From Candidatus Nanopelagicales bacterium (lineage in GTDB: Bacteria; Actinomycetota; Actinomycetes; S36-B12): a stretch of 56,929 bases of DNA. The stretch lies in the NCBI GenBank assembly GCA_030726915.1, contig JANRCR010000034.1:1-56929 (forward strand). The letters are read 5' to 3'. Shown here one piece after another: positions 50,094 to 56,929 of this stretch (its first letter is position 1; each line of letters begins with the position of its first letter). Below the pieces are notes generated by a model, which searched no databases, was not told where the DNA came from, and saw only the letters and a list, made by a program, of their open reading frames with translations. A program made the translations under genes and the position numbers.

Positions 50094-50588
50094 TCATTCA
50101 CCGCGGACGAGCGCACCCTTGTGCAGTGCGGACTCGCGCAGTGCCTCCTGGAAGGCGACCATCGCGCCACGTAGGTCTGCATCCCCCACCGCCAACATCC
50201 GCACCGCGAGGAGACCGGCATTGCGAGCATTCCCCACCGCCACCGTCGCGACCGGGACGCCCGCGGGCATTTGAGCCATGGACAGGAGTGAATCAAGCCC
50301 ATCGAGGTGACTCAGTGGAATGGGGACACCGACGACGGGTAGCGGCGTGAGCGAGGCGACCATCCCGGGGAGATGCGCTGCCCCCCCGGCCCCGGCAATG
50401 ATCACGCGCAGGCCTCGGTCCACAGCGCCCTCGGCGTACGCCACCATCTCCCGCGGCATGCGATGGGCTGAGACGACGTCTGACTCGTGTGGGATGCCAA
50501 ACTCCACGAGCACCTCGGCAGCCGCCTGCATCACCGGCCAGTCGGAGTCGCTGCCCATGATGATCCCGACGATGGGACGCTCAGTCAT
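50094..50588 (-). CDS. purE: N5-carboxyaminoimidazole ribonucleotide mutase
   Basis: 164-residue class I PurE, which shifts the carboxyl group of N5-CAIR to give CAIR in purine synthesis. The signature is [15 protein letters not shown], then [13 protein letters not shown] with the catalytic His, and [20 protein letters not shown]. The start overlaps the purK stop by eight nt, so purK-purE is a coupled operon. It ends just before palindrome copy C. Confidence 0.96.
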   Translation of the reverse strand: MTERPIVGIIMGSDSDWPVMQAAAEVLVEFGIPHESDVVSAHRMPREMVAYAEGAVDRGLRVIIAGAGGAAHLPGMVASLTPLPVVGVPIPLSHLDGLDSLLSMAQMPAGVPVATVAVGNARNAGLLAVRMLAVGDADLRGAMVAFQEALRESALHKGALVRGE

Positions 50589-51753
50589 TGATTACTCCCA
50601 TGAGGTAGTCAGCAGCGTGGTGCGCTCGGTCGAGTAGATCCTCAAGGTCATCTCCCACCACCGTGACGTGGCCGAGTTTGCGATGAGGACGGATGGCCTT
50701 GCCATACAGATGCACCTTGATGCCCGGATCGCGCGCCAGGATGTGGGCGAAGGCCTCGTGCAAGGGCGGCAGATCCTCGGAGTCCACGGGACCCACGATG
50801 TTGACCATGACTGACCAGGGAGCCACAGCACGCGGGTCACCCAGGGGGAGGTCGAGCACAGCGCGTAGGTGATTCTCAAACTGACTGGTCACCGCACCAT
50901 CAATGGTCCAATGCCCGCAGTTGTGCGGTCGCATCGCCAACTCGTTGATGAGCATCCCATCGTCGGTGTCAAACATTTCGACCGCGAGCATGCCGGTCAC
51001 GTCGAGGGCGCGGGCGACCTCGAGGGCTATGGCCTGCGCCTGGAGGGCACGTTCATCATCGAGATCAGGACACGGTGCGACAACCTCACTGCACATGCCG
51101 TCGACCTGCACCGTCCGGACCACGGGATAGGCGACCGCCTGTCCATGGGGTGAGCGTGCGACCTGCGCCGCCAACTCCCGCCGGAAGTTAACGCGTTCCT
51201 CAGCGAGCCACGCAGCCCCTGCCGCAAGCGGAGTCTGGGCCACGAGGTCTCGAGCAGCATCGGCGCTGTCCACGACCCAGACACCGCGGCCGTCGTAGCC
51301 ACCCCGTGACACCTTCAGGATGAGCGGCCATCCAAGCGTTTCACCGGCATGGTCAATATCGTCGGCGGTGTCAACGCGACACCACTTCGGCGCCGGAAGC
51401 CCGGCAGCATCAATGGCCGCACGCATCGTGATCTTGTCCTGGGCGTGCACGAGCGCCGCACTCCCCGGGCGCACGATGACACCGGACGCCTCCAGCGCCC
51501 TCAGGTGATCCGGTGGCACATGCTCGTGGTCGAAGGTGACCACGGAAACCCCATCGGTCACGCGCCTCAAGGCGTCCAGATCGTCGTGACTGCCGATCAC
51601 CACATCCCCGCAGACCTGAGCTGCGGAATCCTCGGGGTCGGTCGCCAGGATCCGCAGGCCCACCCCGAGGGCGGCGGCGGGTGCGGCCGTCATCCGGGAA
51701 AGTTGTCCACCACCGATCATTGCGACACGGGGGGCTGGGGTGATGCGACTCAC
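50581..51753 (-). CDS. purK: 5-(carboxyamino)imidazole ribonucleotide synthase
   Basis: 390-residue ATP-grasp enzyme that carboxylates AIR with bicarbonate and ATP, the step before PurE. Motifs: [18 protein letters not shown] at the N-terminus, [18 protein letters not shown] for ATP binding, [36 protein letters not shown] at the metal/AIR site. The GTG start is six nt after TAGGGT on the minus strand (51765-51760), so it is leaderless. It diverges from gtrA across 55 nt. Confidence 0.96.
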   Translation of the reverse strand: MSRITPAPRVAMIGGGQLSRMTAAPAAALGVGLRILATDPEDSAAQVCGDVVIGSHDDLDALRRVTDGVSVVTFDHEHVPPDHLRALEASGVIVRPGSAALVHAQDKITMRAAIDAAGLPAPKWCRVDTADDIDHAGETLGWPLILKVSRGGYDGRGVWVVDSADAARDLVAQTPLAAGAAWLAEERVNFRRELAAQVARSPHGQAVAYPVVRTVQVDGMCSEVVAPCPDLDDERALQAQAIALEVARALDVTGMLAVEMFDTDDGMLINELAMRPHNCGHWTIDGAVTSQFENHLRAVLDLPLGDPRAVAPWSVMVNIVGPVDSEDLPPLHEAFAHILARDPGIKVHLYGKAIRPHRKLGHVTVVGDDLEDLLDRAHHAADYLMGVIND

Positions 51754-51759
51754 AGCCAG

Positions 51760-51802
51760 ACCCTACCGACCTCGGTCACCCCCGAGTCCGGGGAGTTACC
51801 AT
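51760..51802. promoter_or_regulatory. Divergent leaderless promoters of purK and gtrA
   Basis: Minus strand: TAGGGT (51765-51760), six nt, GTG 51753. Plus strand: TACCAT (51797-51802), six nt, ATG 51809. Confidence 0.6.
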
Positions 51803-51808
51803 CAGCGC

Positions 51809-52339
51809 ATGTCGCAGCCGGCTCCCGCACCGGTCGCGCGCCCGTCACTCCTCGAGCGGCTGCGCGGCTCACTCAGTGCGCTCTATCGCGAGATAGCCAA
51901 GTTTGGCGTCGTGGGGGCCTTCGCCTTCGTCATTGATGTGGGGTTGTTCAACCTGCTGATGTACGTCGGTCCGCTTAATGACAAACCACTAACGGCCAAG
52001 GCCATAAGCGTCATCGCTGCGACGACCTTTGCCTACTTCGGCAACCGCTTCTGGACCTTCCGCCACCGTGGTCGCACCCACATGGGCCGCGAGTATCTTC
52101 TGTTTTTCGCACTCAACGGCGTGGCCATGGTGATCGCACTCACCTGCCTGTGGTTCAGCCACTACGCACTCGGCCTGGATAGCCCGCTCGCCGACAACAT
52201 CAGTGCCAACGTCATCGGGGTGGGCCTGGGCACGCTTTTCCGCTTCTGGTCCTATCGCACATGGGTGTTCCCCGCCATCCCTGCCGATGATGCGGCTGAT
52301 CGCGAATTGGCCGAACGCGACGCCGCCACGCCTATCTAG
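51809..52339 (+). CDS. GtrA family membrane protein
   Basis: 176 residues with four transmembrane helices; FGVVGAFAFVIDVGLFNLLMY and FAYFGNRFWTFRHRGR are the family signatures. GtrA proteins help move polyprenyl-phosphate-linked sugars across the membrane during polysaccharide modification. The mycobacterial counterpart (Rv3277) is likewise next to purK and the PH protein. ATG 51809 is leaderless after TACCAT. It ends three nt before the convergent cyclase gene. Confidence 0.9.
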   Translation: MSQPAPAPVARPSLLERLRGSLSALYREIAKFGVVGAFAFVIDVGLFNLLMYVGPLNDKPLTAKAISVIAATTFAYFGNRFWTFRHRGRTHMGREYLLFFALNGVAMVIALTCLWFSHYALGLDSPLADNISANVIGVGLGTLFRFWSYRTWVFPAIPADDAADRELAERDAATPI

Positions 52340-52342
52340 CAG

Positions 52343-53341
52343 TCACTCCGTCACCCACTCACTCTGCATCTCAAAGACGCGAATGACCCCCAGCCCGCGC
52401 ACGCGGCGGGGGGCCAGTTGCCTGAGCCTCATGCCGGGAAGATCCGCGAGGTCCGCAGCCGTGGCTGCATCGACGAGTGTGGAGTCCGGTCGCGCCAGAG
52501 CCGTCAACCGGCTGGCGAGATTGACCGTGGAGCCAAACACGTCCCCCATACGACGTAGGACGGGCCCGCTTGCCAGGCCGACGCGGACCTGCGGAACATC
52601 CGGGTCCGCCGCATGCGCGTTGTGCAGACGCAGGGCGGTCTCGGCCGCCGTGGGGGCATCATCGGCGATGAAGAGGATCTCGTCCCCGACCGTCTTGACC
52701 AGGGTCGCGCCTGTCTCGGCCACCACATCTGCACTCACCGCCTCGAAGCGCTCGACAAGCAGCGCGAGATCGGCGTCCTCGAGTTGGCGACTCAGCCGCG
52801 TGAAACCCACCAGATCGGCAAAGCCCACGGTGCCGTGAGCGCTCGGCTCTCCTATCACCTCCGTGCGAGCCATACGTCGATCAAGTACGGCGGCCAATTG
52901 CCGCCGCCAGGCGTAGTCCAAAAGCTTTTCCAGGGGATCGATGAGGGCCCGAGTGCGATCGACGATGCGGTCGGATACCTCCGGGTCACCGGTGAGGTCA
53001 CGCCCCTCCAGGTGCTCCTGTTCCACCAGGAGACGTCCCACCGCCTCGGCCTGCCAATCCGCCAGTCGCGCGGTGGACTGCCCCAGGCTGCGAGCGATGA
53101 CGACGGCCGTCTCGTCATCTAGCAAGCCGAGACCGATGAGGTCGCGCACAATCAGGAGGGCGTCCAGGTCAGCGTCGGTGAAGGCGGCAGCCCCACCGGT
53201 ATCGGGGAACCCCAACGCGCGCCAGAGTGATCGCGCGAGTGTGTCGTGCACACCGGACAAGCGGATGAGATCCTCGCGCGTATACCTCGGCTGCGACCCG
53301 AGGATGATCTGCTCGAGTGCCTCCGTCGGGTCAGGTGCCAT
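52343..53341 (-). CDS. Class III adenylate/guanylate cyclase with N-terminal regulatory domain
   Basis: 332 residues. The first ~160 are helical and resemble the pH-sensing regulatory domain of mycobacterial Rv1264-type cyclases. The catalytic domain has TVGFADLVGFTRLSRQ (first metal Asp, 176), LVKTVGDEILF (purine-selecting Lys 216 and metal Asp 220), and DVFGSTVNLASRLTALAR, with the Asn and Arg that stabilise the transition state. Lys in that position favours ATP, giving cAMP. The start MAPDPTEALEQII overlaps the end of the PH-protein gene by 11 nt, so they are co-translated. Confidence 0.88.
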   Translation of the reverse strand: MAPDPTEALEQIILGSQPRYTREDLIRLSGVHDTLARSLWRALGFPDTGGAAAFTDADLDALLIVRDLIGLGLLDDETAVVIARSLGQSTARLADWQAEAVGRLLVEQEHLEGRDLTGDPEVSDRIVDRTRALIDPLEKLLDYAWRRQLAAVLDRRMARTEVIGEPSAHGTVGFADLVGFTRLSRQLEDADLALLVERFEAVSADVVAETGATLVKTVGDEILFIADDAPTAAETALRLHNAHAADPDVPQVRVGLASGPVLRRMGDVFGSTVNLASRLTALARPDSTLVDAATAADLADLPGMRLRQLAPRRVRGLGVIRVFEMQSEWVTE

Positions 53342-53897
53342 CGCCAGGCGGTAGTGGGTCGCCTCCCTGCTCGACGCTACGACGGCGACGACGATCGTCG
53401 TCCTCCTCGTGCAGGCGATAGACGTCACGTTGGATCACTTCGACGTTTGGTACGTCGTCGATCGCGAGACTCTCATCGCTCGCCGATGTGATCTCCAGGC
53501 GTCCGTAGTTGAAGATCCTGCCCATGACGCCCACCTCGAACGACACGTTGTTGACCTTGGCTAGGGGCATATCCCGCCCCTTCTTGGAGACGAGGCCTGC
53601 CCGGGTGATGATCCGGCGGTTGGTGAAGACATATTGCGTCGTCACCCAATAGAGAAAGGGCCTCACCACGAAGAAGATCAGGATGACGACGCCGAGCACG
53701 ACGATCAGCGGCTGCCCGATGGTTTGGATCACTCCCCCTTCTGTCCACGACCAGGAGCCCAGCGATGTGTAGAGCCATACGCCGAGGAATACGGTCAAGA
53801 GCAGCCAGATGATGGGGAGGATGAGTGAGCGCCAGTGGGGACGCATCTCGAACTCGATGACTTCACCTTCGCCCAGCAACTTCGTCGGATAACCCAT
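53331..53897 (-). CDS. PH-domain (bPH_2) membrane protein
   Basis: 188 residues. Two transmembrane helices (about 27-47 and 65-87) are followed by a bacterial PH domain (YWVTTQYVFTNRRIITRAG, VNNVSFEVGVMGRIFNYGRLEITSA) and a disordered acidic/basic tail. Matches Rv3278c in size and place between GtrA/purK and birA. Function unknown, probably membrane-linked protein interaction. GGGAG lies upstream of the ATG. The cyclase gene starts within its last codons. Confidence 0.88.
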   Translation of the reverse strand: MGYPTKLLGEGEVIEFEMRPHWRSLILPIIWLLLTVFLGVWLYTSLGSWSWTEGGVIQTIGQPLIVVLGVVILIFFVVRPFLYWVTTQYVFTNRRIITRAGLVSKKGRDMPLAKVNNVSFEVGVMGRIFNYGRLEITSASDESLAIDDVPNVEVIQRDVYRLHEEDDDRRRRRSVEQGGDPLPPGDGT

Positions 53898-53967
53898 GAA
53901 CGCATGCTCCCACGCCCACCGGGTCGGGCGCAGCCGCTCCGCAACCTGTCCTAGCCCTCAGGGGACA

Positions 53968-54789
53968 TCAGGGAGCGGGCCGCAGCGTGGAGACATCACC
54001 AGCCGAGACGACTTCTTGGACGCCGGCCGCGGTCTGCACAATGAGTTCACCCGACGCCCCCAGGGCCACCGCCCGACCGGCGAGACTGCGCGAGCCCAGA
54101 TCGACCGACACCTCACGTCCCAGCGTGACCGATAGGTGCTCGTAGTCTGATCGCATATCGTCCCCACGTCGCCATGCGTGATACGCATCGGCAACCGATG
54201 TGAGTGTCGCAATAAGAAGGTGCGTGCGATCCATCGCCACACCCAGGGTGCGCAGAGATCCGGCCCCGGGGGGCAACTCATCGACATCGTGATCAACGTT
54301 GATACCCACACCCACAACAACGGAGAGATCCGGCAGGCGCTCAGCGAGAACCCCCGCGATCTTCACGGGCGCGCATGTCACATCGGGGTTGTCGACGAGC
54401 ACGTCATTGGGCCACTTCAGACCCGCATCAACCCCACCCTGATCACGCAGGGCCCGGGCGACTCCGATACCAACCACGAGGGGCAGCCATCCCGTGTCAT
54501 GTGGGGGCACATCCGGGCGGAGGAGCAGACTCCACCACAGTCCCGCGCGGGGTGCTGACTCCCAGATCCGGCCACGACGACCTCGCCCTGCGGTCTGCTC
54601 TTCAGCGATGACCGCCGTGCCCTCGGGGGCCCCCTGTCGAGCACGCTCCTCAACCTCCGCCATCGTGGAGGCGGTTGTATCCAGAAGGACGGGCACCGGC
54701 CATCCCCAGGCAGCCCCCCAGGGTGACGTGGCCAGGACTGAGACATCACCCAGTCGCGGCCTCTCGCGACTGCCCGGGTTGACGCTCAT
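53968..54789 (-). CDS. birA: Biotin-[acetyl-CoA-carboxylase] ligase
   Basis: 273 residues, class I BirA without a DNA-binding domain. It activates biotin with ATP and attaches it to carboxylase carrier proteins. Motifs: TTASTMAEVEERA, the biotinyl-AMP loop AGRGRRGRIWES, and LKWPNDVLVDN; the C-terminal SH3-like domain follows. It stands head to head with accD, whose partner subunit it modifies. ATG 54789 lies six nt after TACCTT (54801-54796), a -10 that overlaps the accD -10 as a palindrome. An in-frame extension to 54822 is rejected. Confidence 0.94.
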   Translation of the reverse strand: MSVNPGSRERPRLGDVSVLATSPWGAAWGWPVPVLLDTTASTMAEVEERARQGAPEGTAVIAEEQTAGRGRRGRIWESAPRAGLWWSLLLRPDVPPHDTGWLPLVVGIGVARALRDQGGVDAGLKWPNDVLVDNPDVTCAPVKIAGVLAERLPDLSVVVGVGINVDHDVDELPPGAGSLRTLGVAMDRTHLLIATLTSVADAYHAWRRGDDMRSDYEHLSVTLGREVSVDLGSRSLAGRAVALGASGELIVQTAAGVQEVVSAGDVSTLRPAP

Positions 54790-54794
54790 CCGGC

Positions 54795-54801
54795 TAAGGT
54801 A
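54795..54801. promoter_or_regulatory. Symmetric -10 shared by birA and accD
   Basis: The heptamer TAAGGTA reads TAAGGT on the plus strand (six nt, then GTG 54807) and TACCTTA on the minus strand (TACCTT, six nt, then ATG 54789). Both genes would be leaderless and would use overlapping -10 elements. Confidence 0.65.
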
Positions 54802-54806
54802 CGCGC

Positions 54807-56390
54807 GTGACCACCTCATCAACGCCTGGGATGCCGCGCACCACGGGTGAGAAGGCCGATGAACTCATCCGGCGTCGGACAGATGCTGCGGGGCGCCGGC
54901 AGGCAGCCATCGATAAGCAGCATGCCAAGGGCAAGCTCACGGCGATGGAGCGCGTCGAGGCCCTCCTCGACGACGGCTCCTTCCAGCAGATCGACGGCCT
55001 CACGCGGCACCGCTCGCACGGCTTCGGCCTCGAGGCTGATCGTCCCTACGGCGACGGTGTCATCACCGGCTACGGCACGATCGATGGCCGCCCCGTGTGT
55101 GTCTTCTCGCAGGACTTCACCGTCTTCGGTGGGTCACTGGGTGAAGTGTTTGGCGAGAAGATCGTCAAGGTCATGGATCTTGCCCTCAAGACGGGCTGTC
55201 CCATCATCGGGATCAACGACTCCGGCGGGGCCCGCATCCAGGAGGGCGTGGCCTCACTCGGACTGTACGGCGAAATCTTCAACCGCAATGTCCGAGCATC
55301 CGGGGTCATCCCGCAGATCTCACTCATCATGGGACCGTGCGCCGGCGGTGCGGTTTATTCCCCCGCGATCACGGACTTCATCGTCATGGTGGACAAGACC
55401 TCGCACATGTTCATCACCGGGCCGGACGTCATCAAGACGGTCACGGGTGAAGATGTCGCCTTCGAGGATCTTGGCGGTGCGCGCACGCACAACACCACAT
55501 CCGGTGTGTCCCACTACATGGCCACGGACGAGACGGACGCATTCGACTACGTCCGGGCGTTGCTCTCCCACCTTCCCAGCAACAATCTCGATGAGCCACC
55601 GACGTACGCCGTAGAGGCGAGCCTCGACATCACCGATGACGACCGCACCATGGACAACCTCATCCCGGATTCGCAGAACCAGCCCTACGACATGAACAGG
55701 GTGATCGAGCACGTCCTCGATGATGGTGAATTCCTGGAGGTGCAATCACTCTTCGCGCCCAACATCCTCTGTGGCTTCGGTCGTGTCGAGGGCAGCCCGG
55801 TGGGTGTCGTCGCCAATCAGCCCATGCAGTTGGCCGGCACCCTCGACATCGATGCCTCAGAAAAGGCCGCGCGCTTTGTCCGCACGTGTGATGCCTTCAA
55901 TGTGCCCGTCCTTACGTTTGTCGATGTCCCCGGCTTCCTCCCCGGCACCGGGCAAGAGTGGGACGGCATCATCCGTCGTGGAGCCAAACTCATCTACGCC
56001 TACGCCGAGGCGACCGTGCCGCTGGTCACCGTCATCACACGCAAGGCCTATGGGGGCGCCTATGTCGTCATGGGCTCCAAGCACCTCGGGGCGGATATCA
56101 ACCTGGCCTGGCCCACCGCCCAAATCGCCGTCATGGGTGCGCAGGGAGCGGTCAACATTCTCTACCGCAAGGAGTTGGCGGCGGCTCAGGATTCGGAGCA
56201 GGAGCGAGCCCGCTTCATCGAGGAGTACGAGGCCACCCTGGCCAACCCCTACACCGCTGCTGAGCGGGGCTATGTGGACCGGGTGATTCTGCCGCATGAG
56301 ACGCGATCCATGGTGGTTCGTGCCCTGCGGGCCCTGCGCACCAAGCGAGCCAGCCGACCCCCGAAGAAGCACGGGAATATCCCCCTGTGA
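54807..56390 (+). CDS. accD: Acyl-CoA (propionyl-CoA) carboxylase beta subunit, carboxyltransferase
   Basis: 527 residues, AccD5 type. It transfers the carboxyl group from biotin to propionyl-CoA (and acetyl-CoA), supplying methylmalonyl- or malonyl-CoA for lipid synthesis. The N-terminal domain has [33 protein letters not shown] and [13 protein letters not shown]; the C-terminal domain has [15 protein letters not shown] and [21 protein letters not shown] 54807 is leaderless. Its stop overlaps the epsilon-subunit start (GTGA). The biotin-carrying alpha subunit is not in the window. Confidence 0.95.
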   Translation: MTTSSTPGMPRTTGEKADELIRRRTDAAGRRQAAIDKQHAKGKLTAMERVEALLDDGSFQQIDGLTRHRSHGFGLEADRPYGDGVITGYGTIDGRPVCVFSQDFTVFGGSLGEVFGEKIVKVMDLALKTGCPIIGINDSGGARIQEGVASLGLYGEIFNRNVRASGVIPQISLIMGPCAGGAVYSPAITDFIVMVDKTSHMFITGPDVIKTVTGEDVAFEDLGGARTHNTTSGVSHYMATDETDAFDYVRALLSHLPSNNLDEPPTYAVEASLDITDDDRTMDNLIPDSQNQPYDMNRVIEHVLDDGEFLEVQSLFAPNILCGFGRVEGSPVGVVANQPMQLAGTLDIDASEKAARFVRTCDAFNVPVLTFVDVPGFLPGTGQEWDGIIRRGAKLIYAYAEATVPLVTVITRKAYGGAYVVMGSKHLGADINLAWPTAQIAVMGAQGAVNILYRKELAAAQDSEQERARFIEEYEATLANPYTAAERGYVDRVILPHETRSMVVRALRALRTKRASRPPKKHGNIPL

Positions 56391-56590
56391 ACGAGGATTC
56401 CCTGGTCATCCGCGGTGGCGCACGTGACGTGGACGTCGCCGCTATCGTCGCTGCGGTCACCCGTCTGCAGATGCGTGTCGATGCTGACCCGCCGCGAGCA
56501 CGCAGCCTCTGGGCGCGACCCTCACGACAGATCAGGCCCTCCTTGAATCCTGGTCCTGGAGCCTGGCGCGCCTCGACGCTCCCGCGCTGA
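56387..56590 (+). CDS. accE: Acyl-CoA carboxylase epsilon subunit
   Basis: 67 residues of the small, actinomycete-specific subunit that strengthens the alpha-beta complex. It starts [22 protein letters not shown] (the usual G-x-x-x-x-E/D-x-x-A-x-x-A-A-V pattern) and ends [13 protein letters not shown], the conserved W-x-x-S/A tail. It overlaps accD by four nt, so the subunits are made together. Confidence 0.88.
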   Translation: MNEDSLVIRGGARDVDVAAIVAAVTRLQMRVDADPPRARSLWARPSRQIRPSLNPGPGAWRASTLPR

Positions 56591-56606
56591 CCCACACCCC
56601 CCGACG

Positions 56607-56650
56607 CCCGGCCACCCCGCTCGAGTGTGCAGTGCAAATGACTGGCCGGG
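56607..56650. terminator. Possible terminator between accE and the right-edge gene
   Basis: CCCGGCCA (56607-56614) and TGGCCGGG (56643-56650) can pair, but the loop is 28 nt, so the hairpin is weak. Location between convergent genes supports it. Confidence 0.3.
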
Positions 56651-56657
56651 GGGATGA

Positions 56658-56929
56658 CTATCGGACCCTGTACTTCTTGACGCTCCTGTACGCCGCATAG
56701 TCACCCGTCACGGGCGCCGTCACGCTCACGTCGACCAGGATCGGTATGCCGTACGTCGTGATCGTGACCAGGCCGGACTTCCGCTTCTTGATGACCTTGC
56801 AGTAGACGACGTCACCGCGTGGGTCCGGCACGGCACGGTCACGCAGGAGCGGATCACAGGTGACCTTGACCCTCGCGGTCGCACCTGAGGTCATCACGAT
56901 CGGACGGTCGACAACAACGGTCGTACCAC
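56658..56929 (-). CDS. C-terminal part of an unidentified protein, cut by window edge
   Basis: The frame is open through the right edge, so only the last ~90 residues are seen; the apparent start near 56897 is internal (upstream codons read VVVDRPIV in frame). The segment is beta-rich with two cysteines (VTCDPLLRDRAVPDP, DVVYCKVIKKRKSGLVTITTYG) and ends in a basic KKYRVR. This looks like a terminal Ig-like or surface-protein domain, but no family is recognised. Confidence 0.6.
   Translation of the reverse strand, partial: GTTVVVDRPIVMTSGATARVKVTCDPLLRDRAVPDPRGDVVYCKVIKKRKSGLVTITTYGIPILVDVSVTAPVTGDYAAYRSVKKYRVR

Overview
The window is high-GC DNA from an actinomycete (Actinomycetota). Evidence for this includes gene families largely confined to that phylum (DUF2530, DUF3027, DUF2771, DUF3263, TIGR03089, the acyl-CoA carboxylase epsilon subunit, glucosyl-3-phosphoglycerate synthase), many GTG and TTG starts, and many genes whose start codon lies only 6-7 nt after a -10 hexamer (leaderless transcripts). 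Several blocks keep the gene neighbourhoods I recall from mycobacteria: citrate synthase / serC / MFS / DUF2530 / DUF3027 / cold shock / XPB helicase, groEL / DUF3263, and TIGR03089 / LCP / purE-purK / GtrA / PH protein / birA / accD-accE. No rRNA, tRNA, CRISPR array or insertion sequence was found.

Layout. 1-2.4 kb: 3' part of a photolyase, an orphan ParA with a ribbon-helix-helix (RHH) partner, then a repeat-rich spacer. 2.4-7.9 kb: MFS exporter, pdxH, citrate synthase, serC, second MFS. 7.8-10.2 kb: small membrane proteins, DUF3027, DUF2771 lipoprotein, cold-shock protein. 10.2-17.5 kb: the XPB helicase locus, interrupted by a three-gene cassette (enolase-superfamily racemase, GNAT acyltransferase, M20 deacylase) that resembles the known N-succinyl-amino-acid route from D- to L-amino acids. 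17.9-31.6 kb: a catabolic island with a PotABCD-type ABC importer, a dimethylglycine/sarcosine dehydrogenase-like flavoprotein, a Rieske oxygenase of the betaine-demethylase type, an ADP-forming acyl-CoA synthetase, an acyl-CoA dehydrogenase, a class III aminotransferase and a TetR regulator. Three copies of one palindrome mark the likely TetR regulon. 31.6-36.8 kb: DUF2461, an RHH-Doc toxin-antitoxin pair with a perfect 17-bp palindrome, a secreted protein of unknown function bracketed by two near-identical hairpins, and groEL with two CIRCE operators. 36.8-44.1 kb: gpgS, DUF3263, a potassium channel, a CPBP protease, TIGR03089, an 80-residue protein made almost wholly of Ser-x-x triplets, and a large PGRP-amidase/SpoIID fusion. 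44.3-52.3 kb: envelope-polysaccharide genes (LCP ligase, membrane-tethered methyltransferase, GT2, Ugd, GtrA) around purE/purK and a thioesterase. 52.3-56.9 kb: class III nucleotidyl cyclase, PH-domain protein, birA and accD/accE, ending in an incomplete protein of unknown function.

Most notable: (1) the Ser-x-x triplet-repeat protein coupled to TIGR03089; (2) a 47-bp interrupted palindrome present three times in intergenic DNA; (3) a symmetric -10 element that appears to fire birA and accD as divergent leaderless genes; (4) the operator-defined, putative N-methyl-amine/betaine island; (5) the D-amino-acid salvage cassette inside the XPB locus; (6) the secreted-protein gene bracketed by duplicated hairpins.
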